From Deltaproteobacteria bacterium (GTDB lineage Bacteria > Desulfobacterota > Desulfobacteria > Desulfobacterales > Desulfatibacillaceae), in contig JAFDHW010000010.1 of assembly GCA_019308705.1 (NCBI GenBank), positions 1-17,216 on the forward strand: a DNA stretch of 17,216 nt, written 5' to 3'. The position numbers and the translations under genes are program-made. Shown here piece after piece: positions 1 to 7,903 of this stretch; the first letter of the stretch is position 1, and every line of letters starts with the position of its first letter. Below the pieces are notes generated by a model. It did no database searches. It saw only the letters and a program-made list of their open reading frames with translations, and was not told the origin of the DNA.

Positions 1-1
1 C

Positions 2-58
2 GCAGCCGGCTGGAACTCTTCCTCCATTCCCGACGAGTTCGACCCCTACCTCCTGTAG
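2..58 (+). CDS. C-terminal end of an upstream gene (partial)
   Basis: The second reading frame is open from the window edge to a TAG at 56-58 and gives 18 residues ending in IPDEFDPYLL. All three forward frames are open here, but in this frame 15 of 18 third codon positions are G or C, as in the neighbouring real genes, while the frame of the following kinase is much poorer in G/C there. I do not recognise the product from so short a tail. The kinase starts 38 bases after the stop, so the two genes may be cotranscribed. Confidence 0.45.
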   Translation, partial: AAGWNSSSIPDEFDPYLL

Positions 59-96
59 CCGTCGGGCCTGGCATTGCCTCCAACCCGTATCGTCAC

Positions 97-2415
97 ATGG
101 CCGACCCTCCCACTTACGAAGAGCTAAAAAAGCGCGTGGAACAGCTCACGCGCGAACTGGAGCAGCAACGCCGGTTCACTGCCGGGCTCCTGTGGCACAC
201 CGAGGAAACCTTTTCCCGCGCCTTCCAGGAAAACCCGGACGCCATCGCCCTGTTCAAAAGCTCCGACAGCACCTTTTTGGACCTGAACAAAGGCTTCACC
301 CGGCTTTTGCAGTTCACCGCCGACGAGGCGGTGGGCAAGTCCCCGGACCAGCTCCACAACTGGGTGGACGCCAAGGAGCGCAAGTCCTTTTTGCGCCGGA
401 TCCGAAAAACCGGCCAGTGCACGGGCATGGAGGCCCGGTTTCGCGCCAAGGACGGGAGCATCGTCCACGGGTTCATCTCCGCCTGGCCCGTGCAGATCCA
501 GGGCGAATCCTGCCTCATGACCATCATCCGGGACCTCACCGACCGCAAGCAGGCAGAGGACCTGTTGCGCATCCAGCGGGACCTGGGCAGTTCCCTCATG
601 GATGCGGGAAGCTTAAAGGATGCGGCGGACGCCATCTTGAAGGCCGCCTTCAAAGTGCCCGGCGTAGACTGCGGGGGCGTGTTTGTGGTGGACGACTTCA
701 CCCGGGAGCTTTCCCTTAAAACCCACCGCGGCATCCCCCGGTGGTTCGCCAAGCGCATCGCCTCCTTTGCGCCGGATTCCCCCCAGGTCCGGTTCATTGT
801 TTCCGGCAAGCCCGTGTACGGCGGCTGGGCGCGCGTGGGAAACGAGGATTGCCCGGACCCGGGCTTGGCCACCGAGGCGGCGCTTCCCGTGGAATACGAA
901 GGCCGGGTGGTGGCCTGCCTGTATGTCGGCTCTCACAACAAGGACGACCTTCCCGAGCGCGCCCGCTACACCCTGGAAGCCATCGCGGCCCGGCTGGGGT
1001 CCGCGGTGGCCCGGTTGAAGAGCGAGGAGAGCTTGAGGGAGTCCGAGGCGCGGTTCGCCGCGTTCATGGACATGGTGCCGGGCAACGTGTTCATGAAGGA
1101 CGAGAACGGCCTGTTCCTCTACGCGAACCGGTACATGAAAGAGACCTTCGGCCGGAAACGGTGGGTGGGACGGCCCGCGCACAAGATTTTCGGTGTGAAG
1201 GAGGCCAAGAACTGGACCGCGGGCGACGCCGAGGCCATGGAAAAGGGCGTGGTGGAGCAGGTGGAGACCCTGCAGGACAAGAACCGCCAACAGCGCGTGT
1301 ACCGCACCTTCAAGTTCCCCATCCCCCGGGAGGGCCGGCCGCCCATGCTGGGTGGCATCGGCGTGGAGATCACCGCCCAGGTGGAGGCCGAGCGCGCCCA
1401 GAGAAATACCCTCCAGCAGGTCATGGCCATCTTCAATACCTTTCCCGGGGGGATCAAGGTGGTGGACACCGAGTTCAACGTGGTGGACATCTCCGAGCGT
1501 CTGGTGTGGATGTACGGCCTGCCGGGCCGCAAATGGGCCATAGGCAAGAAGTGTTACGAGGTGATGAAGGGCCGGGAGGACCCCTGTCCCTACTGCTCCG
1601 TTCCGCCGGCCATCGCAGCGGACCGCCTGGTGACGCGCTTCATGGCCCCAAACGAGGAAACCGGGGGCCAGACCTTCAAGGTCTACACCCACCCCATCAA
1701 GGACGAGAACGGCCGCATCTGGGGCGCCCTGGAATGCGTCATGGACGTCTCGGACCTGAAAGAGGCCGAGGACAAGTTGCGCCGGACCCTGAAGGAAAAA
1801 GAACTTCTCCTCCGGGAGGTGCACCACCGGGTGAAGAACAACATGCAGGTGATTTGCACGCTGCTTTCCCTGCAGGCGGCCCGGCTCGCGGACGAGGACG
1901 CCAAAGCCGCTTTCATGAGCACGGAGTCCCGCATCCGGTCCATGGCGCTGGCCCACGAGATGCTGTACCGCGACGAGGACATTTCCCGGGTGGACCTGGG
2001 TCTCTACGTCCAGCGGCTGGCCATGAGCCTGTTCGACGCCCACGGCGCCCGGGAGCGGGGCATATCCTTTAACCTGGATGCGGACGGCATCACCCTCGCG
2101 CTCGACCAGGCCGTGCCCTGCGGCATGGTGGTCAACGAGATCATCACCAATTCCTTAAAGCACGCCTTTCCCGGCGGAAGGACCGGAACCATCCGGCTTT
2201 CCGCGCGGTCCATCGGCCAGGACGTGGTGGAGGTGATCACCGCGGACGACGGGGTCGGCCTGCCGGAGAACGTCCGGCCGGGCAGGGCAAGGTCCCTGGG
2301 CATGGACCTCATTTACGGCCTGGTGGAAAGCCAGCTTTCCGGCACGGTGATCGTCCACTCCTCAGGAAGAAGCCCGGGCACTTCCTACACCCTGCGCTTC
2401 GGCGCGGCGGGTTGA
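97..2415 (+). CDS. PAS-GAF-PAS-PAS sensor histidine kinase (HisKA_2 type)
   Basis: Predicted soluble sensor kinase of 772 residues with no signal peptide or membrane helix, so it probably senses a cytoplasmic cue. Order: short N-terminal coiled coil (about 5-25), PAS (about 35-155), GAF-like domain (about 160-310), PAS (about 320-435), PAS with a CPYC motif (about 440-565), HisKA_2 dimerisation/phosphoacceptor region, then HATPase_c. The phosphoacceptor motif EVHHRVKNN places the active histidine at His576/His577. The ATPase N box is NEIITNSLKHAF and a G box is DDGVGLP. There is no receiver domain, so a separate response regulator is needed. The start is chosen because MADPPTYEELKKRVEQL resembles the usual opening of many deltaproteobacterial PAS kinases; no clear Shine-Dalgarno precedes it. 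It converges on the oxidase cluster and is separated from it by a terminator, so a role in controlling that cluster is only possible, not shown. Confidence 0.93.
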   Translation: MADPPTYEELKKRVEQLTRELEQQRRFTAGLLWHTEETFSRAFQENPDAIALFKSSDSTFLDLNKGFTRLLQFTADEAVGKSPDQLHNWVDAKERKSFLRRIRKTGQCTGMEARFRAKDGSIVHGFISAWPVQIQGESCLMTIIRDLTDRKQAEDLLRIQRDLGSSLMDAGSLKDAADAILKAAFKVPGVDCGGVFVVDDFTRELSLKTHRGIPRWFAKRIASFAPDSPQVRFIVSGKPVYGGWARVGNEDCPDPGLATEAALPVEYEGRVVACLYVGSHNKDDLPERARYTLEAIAARLGSAVARLKSEESLRESEARFAAFMDMVPGNVFMKDENGLFLYANRYMKETFGRKRWVGRPAHKIFGVKEAKNWTAGDAEAMEKGVVEQVETLQDKNRQQRVYRTFKFPIPREGRPPMLGGIGVEITAQVEAERAQRNTLQQVMAIFNTFPGGIKVVDTEFNVVDISERLVWMYGLPGRKWAIGKKCYEVMKGREDPCPYCSVPPAIAADRLVTRFMAPNEETGGQTFKVYTHPIKDENGRIWGALECVMDVSDLKEAEDKLRRTLKEKELLLREVHHRVKNNMQVICTLLSLQAARLADEDAKAAFMSTESRIRSMALAHEMLYRDEDISRVDLGLYVQRLAMSLFDAHGARERGISFNLDADGITLALDQAVPCGMVVNEIITNSLKHAFPGGRTGTIRLSARSIGQDVVEVITADDGVGLPENVRPGRARSLGMDLIYGLVESQLSGTVIVHSSGRSPGTSYTLRFGAAG

Positions 2416-2444
2416 CCTTTTTCTCTTTTTCCACGCCGGACCAA

Positions 2445-2480
2445 AAAGGAGCGGGAGGCCTTGCGGCCTCCCGCTCCTTT
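2445..2480. terminator. Intrinsic terminator between convergent genes
   Basis: A 16-bp perfect stem (2445-2460 with 2465-2480) closes on a 4-base loop. Read on the minus strand the stem runs into a run of five U residues, a classic intrinsic terminator for the S8 protease and the cluster behind it. Read on the plus strand the U tract is only three bases, so it is weaker there, but it may still stop the kinase transcript, which ends 30 bases earlier. Confidence 0.9.
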
Positions 2481-2498
2481 GTTGAGGGGGTCCTTGTC

Positions 2499-4802
2499 TC
2501 AGTCGGACAGGGATTTCAGGAAGCAGCCGCCCCCGCCGCCATCGCTTAAGGCCGGGACCGGGGCCGGAGGAAGCTCGGAGAGGATCACGGCCGTGACCTC
2601 GGCATCCGTGGGGCGTGAAGCGAGGGGTATGGAGGCGGTGGAGAGGACCACGCCCTCTTTCTCCGCGGCCAGAGTGAGGGGGCCGGTGGAGGCGTCCTGG
2701 CCGCAGATGGCGAAGCGGCCCGTCTCGTCCGTGGTTTGGGCGCCGGGAATTTCGGCTCCGGACGCATCCAGGTAGAGGACCCGGCCGGTTATGGCCTGGC
2801 CGGACGACAGTTTTGCGGTCACCTTGACGCCGGAGGCCGCGTCGCCGGCCAGGTCGCGCACCACGCCAAGCACCAGGGCCTGCCCGGGCAGGGTGGCGCA
2901 GGCGGCCTGGGCCGCGGTTTCCAGGTCCACGGGCGCGGCGGCGGGGTCAAAGACCAGGTTGGTGGCGCCGGTGGTGAAAAACGCGGAGTGGGAGGGCGCG
3001 AAATTGCCTTTCGTCGGGTCCTGGCACACCAGGTGTATCTGTTCCCCCGGGGGGACGCCGCCCAGGGCGTAGTTGCCGTTTGCATCCGAGGTCACTGGCA
3101 GATCCGGCCTGGCCTCCCAGGACACGGACACCCCGGGAGCCGCGCCGCCGGAGAGGTTTTGCACCGTGCCGGAGACTTCCAGGCCGGCCACCACGTTCAC
3201 GGAGGCGCAGGCGCTGCACCCATTGGCGTCGGTGACGCACAAGGTGACCGGGCCCTCGTAGAAATCCGGGTAGCTGAAGTCGCAGCCGGCCGTGACGCAG
3301 TCCGTTCCGGGTATGCCGTCCACGTCCCAGTCGTAGGAGTAGGGCGGCGTGCCGCCGGAAACCTCGGAAGCGAAGTGCGCGGGCCGGCCGACCACGGCGC
3401 CCGCAGACTGGGTGATGGTGATTGCCGGAGGATTGCAGGGGGAAAGGCCGGAAAGCACCAGGCCGTCGTAGGCCGCGGAAACGTCCAGGGCCCCGTTGCC
3501 GTAGTCGTAGTCCGGCCCGGCCGCGCCAAGGTCCACGGCCGAATCGGTGAGGGCGTTTTGCAGGTCTGCGGGCGAAAGGCCCGGAAACGCGGACAAAAGC
3601 AGCGCCATGGCCCCGGAGGTGTGGGCCGCGGAAAAGCTGGTCCCCGTGGCCTGCACGTAGGACGGGGAACTTGAGGACAGCGACAGGTCCGTGGTGGAGA
3701 CCGAAACCCCGGGGGCCACGAGGAGGGGGTATAAATCCGGGGTCACGCAGGGAGTCGGCCCGCGGCTGGAAAAATAGGCCACGTTTCCGTACCGGTCCAC
3801 CGCGCCCACGGCGAAGCCGCCGGCGGCGTTTCCCGGCGAAACGCTGGTGGAGGAGCTCGGGCCTTCGTTTCCCGCGGAAAACACCACGCTGATGCCCGCC
3901 GCTTTCAAAAGCTGGATGTCCAGGGAAAATTCCGTGATGCACTGGTCCACCTGCTCCGGGAACCCCCAGGAGTTGTTCACCACGTCGGGGGCGTCGTCCG
4001 TGGCCGGGTTTCCGTCCGGGTCCAGGAGCCACTGGAACCCCGCGTGGATGTCCGCCCAGGTGGTGGCCGTGGGGCCGTCGAAGATGCGCACCGCGATCCA
4101 CTCGCTCTGGGGCGCCATGCCCAGGGTCATGCCGCTTTGGTCCCCCCCGCAGATGACGCCCATGACACGGGTTCCGTGGCCGGAGTCGTCGTGGGGGGTG
4201 GAATAGACCCCGTGCACGTCGAACCAGGAGTTGGTCCCGCCCCGCCATTTGCCCGAAAGATCCGGATGGCCCATGTCCACCCCGGAATCCATGGTGGCCA
4301 CCACCACCTTTTGGCCGAAAAACCCCTTGCTCCACAAATCCGGCGCGCCGGTGGCCGCCACGTTCCAGGATGCCGCGGAAAGGGCCAGGGGATAGGCCCG
4401 GGGCAGGGGCTCCAGGGGTTCGGGCGGCTCGGGGGCAAGCGTCACCGTCTCGTTGGGGGAGACGGAAAGCACGCCGGGCATGGCCTCGATGGACGGGATG
4501 GCCTCGGGCGGAACCAGGGCGGAGACCGCGTTGATCATCCACAGGCTCTTGACGTTTTTGGCCCCGCGCCGGCGGAGAAAGGGGATGAGGTTTTTCTGCC
4601 GCTCGCCGGCAAAGGCCTTCAAAGCGGCTGTCATGCGCTTTCGCTCCTCCTTGCCGGCCGGGCCGGGGAGGGCTTTGAAAACGTCGGGCGGCCTCTCCAG
4701 GCGGATGATCACGTCCTGGAGTCCGCCGCCCGATGAAAACGCCGCGCCCGCCTGGAAAAGCACCAGGGCGAGGGCGAGGAGGGGGGTCAGGAATTTCTGC
4801 AT
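2499..4802 (-). CDS. Secreted S8 (subtilisin-family) serine peptidase
   Basis: Exported endopeptidase of 767 residues. Residues 1-23 are a signal peptide. Residues 30-120 form an I9-like inhibitory propeptide. The catalytic domain (about 150-450) has the full triad: Asp172 in MDSGVD, His209 in DSGHGT and Ser389 in GTSFSAAH, with oxyanion Asn312 in SAGNEG. Then come a PKD-like domain (about 458-537) and two carboxypeptidase-regulatory-like beta modules (about 541-620 and 643-710). The chain ends in a Gly5-Cys-Phe box (755-761) with only six residues after it and no membrane helix, unlike the similar box in the giant protein of this cluster. The start has a weak GAAGG about 9 bases upstream and gives a good signal peptide. 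It is last in the cluster, 95 bases after the small secreted protein gene, and followed by a strong terminator. It could mature itself and the secreted neighbours; that is inference. Confidence 0.95.
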   Translation of the reverse strand: MQKFLTPLLALALVLFQAGAAFSSGGGLQDVIIRLERPPDVFKALPGPAGKEERKRMTAALKAFAGERQKNLIPFLRRRGAKNVKSLWMINAVSALVPPEAIPSIEAMPGVLSVSPNETVTLAPEPPEPLEPLPRAYPLALSAASWNVAATGAPDLWSKGFFGQKVVVATMDSGVDMGHPDLSGKWRGGTNSWFDVHGVYSTPHDDSGHGTRVMGVICGGDQSGMTLGMAPQSEWIAVRIFDGPTATTWADIHAGFQWLLDPDGNPATDDAPDVVNNSWGFPEQVDQCITEFSLDIQLLKAAGISVVFSAGNEGPSSSTSVSPGNAAGGFAVGAVDRYGNVAYFSSRGPTPCVTPDLYPLLVAPGVSVSTTDLSLSSSSPSYVQATGTSFSAAHTSGAMALLLSAFPGLSPADLQNALTDSAVDLGAAGPDYDYGNGALDVSAAYDGLVLSGLSPCNPPAITITQSAGAVVGRPAHFASEVSGGTPPYSYDWDVDGIPGTDCVTAGCDFSYPDFYEGPVTLCVTDANGCSACASVNVVAGLEVSGTVQNLSGGAAPGVSVSWEARPDLPVTSDANGNYALGGVPPGEQIHLVCQDPTKGNFAPSHSAFFTTGATNLVFDPAAAPVDLETAAQAACATLPGQALVLGVVRDLAGDAASGVKVTAKLSSGQAITGRVLYLDASGAEIPGAQTTDETGRFAICGQDASTGPLTLAAEKEGVVLSTASIPLASRPTDAEVTAVILSELPPAPVPALSDGGGGGCFLKSLSD
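2502..2540 (-). other. Short Gly-rich GGGGGCF C-terminal box of the protease
   Basis: Encodes residues 755-767 of the S8 peptidase: five Gly, Cys760, Phe761, then six residues and stop. It matches the start of the two GGGCF signals in the giant protein, but the hydrophobic helix and terminal Arg cluster are missing. No hydrophobic helix appears in the other frames just downstream of the stop, so a recent frameshift is not evident. Confidence 0.6.
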
Positions 4803-4813
4803 GGCTCAGCCTT

Positions 4814-4828
4814 CGCGGAAAATCCGCG
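4814..4828 (-). promoter_or_regulatory. Small hairpin just upstream of the S8 peptidase ribosome site
   Basis: A 6-bp perfect GC-rich stem with a 3-base loop (CGCGGA/TCCGCG) directly abuts the AAGG ribosome-binding element and lies 11 bases before the ATG at 4802. It could affect translation initiation or be chance; only the structure is seen. Confidence 0.3.
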
Positions 4829-4897
4829 TTGTATATGGAAAGCCCCTTTTTCAGGGCGCTGGTGGTTCCTGACCGTCCCGTCGGCGGTTTTTCTGGG

Positions 4898-5425
4898 CTA
4901 TTCCGCCTTTTTCTTCGCTGGCCTCTCCCAGGAGGGGGGAACCTCGATGGCAAGGGGCCTGCTTGAGGTTTCCTTCACCTTCAGCCTCGCCGTGTCCCCG
5001 TTTTTAAGGGTGGGCGGACTGGAGAATAACACAAAATAGTGTCTCCCGTCTTCCGGCGCCAGGGTGGTCTGGCGCAGGGGGCCCAGGCGGGTGACGGGAA
5101 CGAACAGCTCCTTGCTGGAAGACTCGTGCAAAAGGCGGGGCATGGTGTTCTTGGAGAGCATGTCCCTGGCCTTTTCGGCGTCTACCACCTTGTAGCGCAG
5201 ATCCAGCATCCTGCCGCCCGCAGTGGCCCGCAGGGAGAGGATCCGCACGCCGTATCTCCGCTCCAGGTCGTCGCGGGGAGGGATGGTTTCCTGCGTCGTT
5301 GGGGTCGCCGAAACAGGCGCAGGGCAGGCGGGGGAGCCTTCGCCAAGGACCGCGGTGGGCAAAAGCAGCGTCACCGCGAACAAAAGAACCGCCAAACGCA
5401 ACGCAGGGACTGGCTGATGGTCCAT
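4898..5425 (-). CDS. Small secreted protein of unknown function in a multicopper oxidase cluster
   Basis: 175 residues. Residues 8-30 form a signal peptide (hydrophobic LRLAVLLFAVTLLLP, then a small-residue cleavage region), followed by one Cys (34) and a Pro/Thr-rich linker. The mature part begins with RYGVRILSLRATAGGRMLDLRYKV-type beta structure and carries VTRLGPLRQTT and HYFVLFSSP segments; it looks like a single beta-sandwich ending in a Lys-rich tail. I do not know an assigned function. I recall similar small proteins near multicopper oxidase genes in deltaproteobacteria, which fits this context but is unverified. The start at 5425 is chosen over an in-frame ATG at 5497 because AAAGGAA lies 8-9 bases upstream and the signal peptide then starts properly. 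It may be a chaperone or copper/partner-binding accessory to the oxidases. Confidence 0.88.
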   Translation of the reverse strand: MDHQPVPALRLAVLLFAVTLLLPTAVLGEGSPACPAPVSATPTTQETIPPRDDLERRYGVRILSLRATAGGRMLDLRYKVVDAEKARDMLSKNTMPRLLHESSSKELFVPVTRLGPLRQTTLAPEDGRHYFVLFSSPPTLKNGDTARLKVKETSSRPLAIEVPPSWERPAKKKAE

Positions 5426-5496
5426 GATGAAATTCCTTTTTTGGGGGGAGATGGGAAGTGCCGCCGCCACCGTGGCGAGCCTTTGGGGACTATGCA

Positions 5497-5531
5497 TCCG
5501 CGGGGAAAACCCCGAAGGCCTTCCCCGCGGA
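5497..5531 (-). other. Intercistronic hairpin downstream of the second cupredoxin gene
   Basis: An 11-bp perfect inverted repeat (5497-5507 with 5521-5531) with a 13-base loop lies in the 125-base gap between the gene ending at 5551 and the small secreted protein starting at 5425. There is no U tract, so it looks more like an mRNA-stabilising or partial-termination element than a full terminator. Confidence 0.5.
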
Positions 5532-5550
5532 GGTGCGTGAATGGTTTGCG

Positions 5551-6570
5551 TTATTGGGCAAGCATGACCGTGCCCATACTGGGCGTGGCCTGAATGCTCA
5601 CGTAGCCCCGGCGGTCATAGAAGTCGATTTCCGTGGGGGCAGCCGTGGTGACGATCACGTCCTTGGTCTTCAGGGGCTCCAAGACCATGGAGAAGCGGGC
5701 TTCCGGGTAGTTCTTGGCGAACCCGTCCTCGGCCACCACTTCCATGTAGTGCTCCTGCATGGCCGGGCACTTGGGCATGAGCCCCGCGTTGACGAACCGG
5801 ATGAGCACGCTTCCCGCCGCGCCGGTCCAGACGCGGTTCATGGTGGTCCCGGACTCGCCGTTCACCAGGAAGTACTTGGGCGCGTAGTCGATGGTGGAGC
5901 TCATGGCCTTGCCCGGCCCGTAGTTGTCGGAAGCCGCCATGGAGTGGAACAACGGGTCGATCTCGCTGTAGAACACCAGGGCCTCCCTGTCCGCGAACAC
6001 CCCCTCGTAGGGCTGGCCCGCGGCGAAGTTCTTGGTCACCGCGCCGTAGAGCCCCATCTGCACGTGGAACTGGGGGTGGGTGCCGGAAAAGTACAGGTAG
6101 GTGCCGGGCTCCACATCGTACCAGGAGAAGGTCACCGGCGAGGCGTTTCCCGGCGCGGCCTCCTTGTTGAAGGACCGGATGCGGCCCTCGTACTGGGGAT
6201 AGGGCGCGGCGCCGTGCCGCACCGGGGTCAGCTTCTGCGTAAGCCCGTTGATGACCAGGCTCACCGGATGGCCCATGGAAAGGCCCGTGGCCGCCGCGGT
6301 GAGGTTGTTGTCCAGGTGGATGTTCAGCACCGTGTCCCCGGGCGGAACCACGATCCTGGGGCCGGGGATGGTCACCGTTCCGTCCATGGCCCCGAAGGAG
6401 GAGTCCTTGGCGAATCCCCACATGGTGACCTGGGTGCCGTCGTGCATGGTCATGGTGGTCACATCCGCCCGCAGGTAGACGTCCGCCGCCGCAGCATCGG
6501 CGCAAACGATCGGCATCAGCGCCAGGCACGCCACAACCAGGCGGGAAACGGTTTTTTTCGCGGTAAACAT
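5551..6570 (-). CDS. Multicopper-oxidase-like cupredoxin protein lacking copper-ligand motifs
   Basis: Exported protein of 339 residues with a signal peptide (1-28). Two cupredoxin-like units are visible: the first contains TIPGPRIVVPPGDTV (about 67-81) and EPGTYLYFSGTH...MGLYGAV (about 154-178); the second begins after EALVFYSEIDPLFH (about 196-209) and holds VLIRFVNAGLMPK (about 255-267). This is the multicopper oxidase fold pattern, and the spacing parallels the gene immediately upstream, so the two are paralogues. The ligand motifs are gone: the usual YHSH is YFSG, the HPxHxHG position reads MPKCPAMQEHY, and there is no HCHxxxH near the C-terminus. It is therefore unlikely to be an oxidase alone; a structural subunit or copper chaperone is plausible. 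The start has AAAGGAG 8-9 bases upstream in an 18-base intergenic gap, so it is almost certainly cotranscribed with the gene upstream. Confidence 0.88.
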   Translation of the reverse strand: MFTAKKTVSRLVVACLALMPIVCADAAAADVYLRADVTTMTMHDGTQVTMWGFAKDSSFGAMDGTVTIPGPRIVVPPGDTVLNIHLDNNLTAAATGLSMGHPVSLVINGLTQKLTPVRHGAAPYPQYEGRIRSFNKEAAPGNASPVTFSWYDVEPGTYLYFSGTHPQFHVQMGLYGAVTKNFAAGQPYEGVFADREALVFYSEIDPLFHSMAASDNYGPGKAMSSTIDYAPKYFLVNGESGTTMNRVWTGAAGSVLIRFVNAGLMPKCPAMQEHYMEVVAEDGFAKNYPEARFSMVLEPLKTKDVIVTTAAPTEIDFYDRRGYVSIQATPSMGTVMLAQ

Positions 6571-6588
6571 CGTGGTTCTCCTTTCCCC

Positions 6589-7857
6589 CTATGGTGCGGG
6601 CAGCGTGCCGGGAGGCTGGATAATGCAGTTGGTCATCATCCCGCCCGGGAAGATGTCGTTGGTGGTCATCTCCTTCTCGTTGTGGGAGTGCCACATGTAG
6701 GCGAACCCGCCGTAGGGGTTCATGCCGCCCTCGCCCGGGGGCAGGTAGCCGGGCGCGCCCAGGAAGGGACTCCCCGAGTACAGGCCGCCAAAGACCAGCT
6801 CCTGTTCCTGGGGCAGGGTCACGGGGAAAGGTTTGCCGTGGTCCGGCGTGTATTCGTTGGGCTCCGTTGGGTCGGTGGGCGCGTGCCCGTAGATGTCCCA
6901 CCCCAGGCCCTCGCCGGTCCAGGTGAAGATGGCGTCCTGGGTGCTCCCGCACGCCACGGTCTGGGTGAAGTCGCTCTCCGCCAGGTCCGCGCCCGTTCCG
7001 CCGGGGCTCTGCAAAAGCCTGCCGTCACGGGCGATGATGGTGGCGTTGTTGCCGTGGTGGTGGAAGGGATGGGTGTCCCGGCCCATGTTGATGATGCGCA
7101 TGAGCATGCGCTCGCCGGGCTCCATTTGCGGCCAGCAGTTGTAGGGCTGGGCCGGGAGCCAGTCTGCGTTGGCCATGGCCATGGTGTCCGGTGCGCTCCT
7201 GCCGTTTAAGTGCCAGTACACCGGGAAGAAGGCCGTGGTGTCCACGGTCACGGCCTGGGCGCAGGCCATGGCCTGGTGGATCACCGGATCCATTTCCGTT
7301 TCCAGGAAGAGGTACTCCCGGTCATAGGCGGAATCCGCCGAGTCGTAGGCCTGCCCCGGAGTGGACGGGTAGACGATCATGGCCCCCACCAGGCCCATGT
7401 CGATCTGCACGTCCATGTTGGTGCCCGAGTAGTAGCAGTAGGTGCCCGGATGGGGCACGGTGAAGGTGTAGGTCACCGTGCCGCCGCCGTTGGCCGCCTC
7501 GCGCACCAGGTGGCCCGGTGGCCCCACGCCGCCCGTGGCGGTCACCTTGTGGCCGGGGAACACCATGGACACGTTGCCCGCCTGGGGCGGCAGCTCGTTT
7601 TTCAGGGTGATGGTCACGGTCTGGCCCGCCGTGAGCTTGAGCGTGGGGCCGGGATACTGGAAGTCCCCGCCGGTCTGGCAGAAGCTCCAGGTGGGCATCG
7701 TAGACCCGTCCGGAAAGCTGGTCGTCCCGGCCCGGGCGGAGAACGCGAAATTCGTGCCGCTTATTCCTTCGATGATGGCGTGGGCCGGCCCCACCGCCAA
7801 CAGGAAGGCCAGGGCCAGGGCAAAACCAAGGATCGCCCCTGTTCTGGTCGGTTGCAT
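6589..7857 (-). CDS. Multicopper oxidase-like protein with trinuclear-site histidines but no type 1 cysteine
   Basis: Exported protein of 422 residues with a signal peptide (1-27, ending PAHA). The N-terminal cupredoxin domain has YPGPTLKLTAGQTVTI (about 67-82), but its second ligand position reads YYSG instead of YHSH and no HWHG is present. The C-terminal domain is ligand-rich: HPFHHHG (His263, His266, His268) and MWHSH (His390, Ser391, His392). In canonical family members the last motif is HCH, where Cys binds the type 1 copper; here Ser replaces it. So it holds the last-domain half of a trinuclear copper site and lacks a normal type 1 site. The start at 7857 is preferred to an ATG at 7887 because AAGGAGG sits 6 bases upstream. 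It lies between the giant protein and the ligand-poor paralogue; the likely partner is the copper domain of the giant protein. Confidence 0.92.
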   Translation of the reverse strand: MQPTRTGAILGFALALAFLLAVGPAHAIIEGISGTNFAFSARAGTTSFPDGSTMPTWSFCQTGGDFQYPGPTLKLTAGQTVTITLKNELPPQAGNVSMVFPGHKVTATGGVGPPGHLVREAANGGGTVTYTFTVPHPGTYCYYSGTNMDVQIDMGLVGAMIVYPSTPGQAYDSADSAYDREYLFLETEMDPVIHQAMACAQAVTVDTTAFFPVYWHLNGRSAPDTMAMANADWLPAQPYNCWPQMEPGERMLMRIINMGRDTHPFHHHGNNATIIARDGRLLQSPGGTGADLAESDFTQTVACGSTQDAIFTWTGEGLGWDIYGHAPTDPTEPNEYTPDHGKPFPVTLPQEQELVFGGLYSGSPFLGAPGYLPPGEGGMNPYGGFAYMWHSHNEKEMTTNDIFPGGMMTNCIIQPPGTLPAP

Positions 7858-7903
7858 GTCCTGCCTCCTTGCATGGTATCCAAGCATGTTCTTCGCTTCG
7901 AAA

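Noticed and set aside
5426..5497. Upstream ATG for the small secreted protein, adding 24 residues
   Set aside because: It starts inside the 5497-5531 hairpin without a ribosome site and would bury the signal peptide.
5458..7209. A 583-codon open frame on the plus strand
   Set aside because: It is antisense to the two cupredoxin genes, which have signal peptides, ribosome sites and family motifs; this frame has low-complexity His/Gly/Val composition.
7858..7887. Upstream ATG for the 422-residue oxidase, adding 10 residues
   Set aside because: The AAGGAGG lies between the two ATGs and serves the one at 7857; the longer form would put extra charged residues before the signal peptide.
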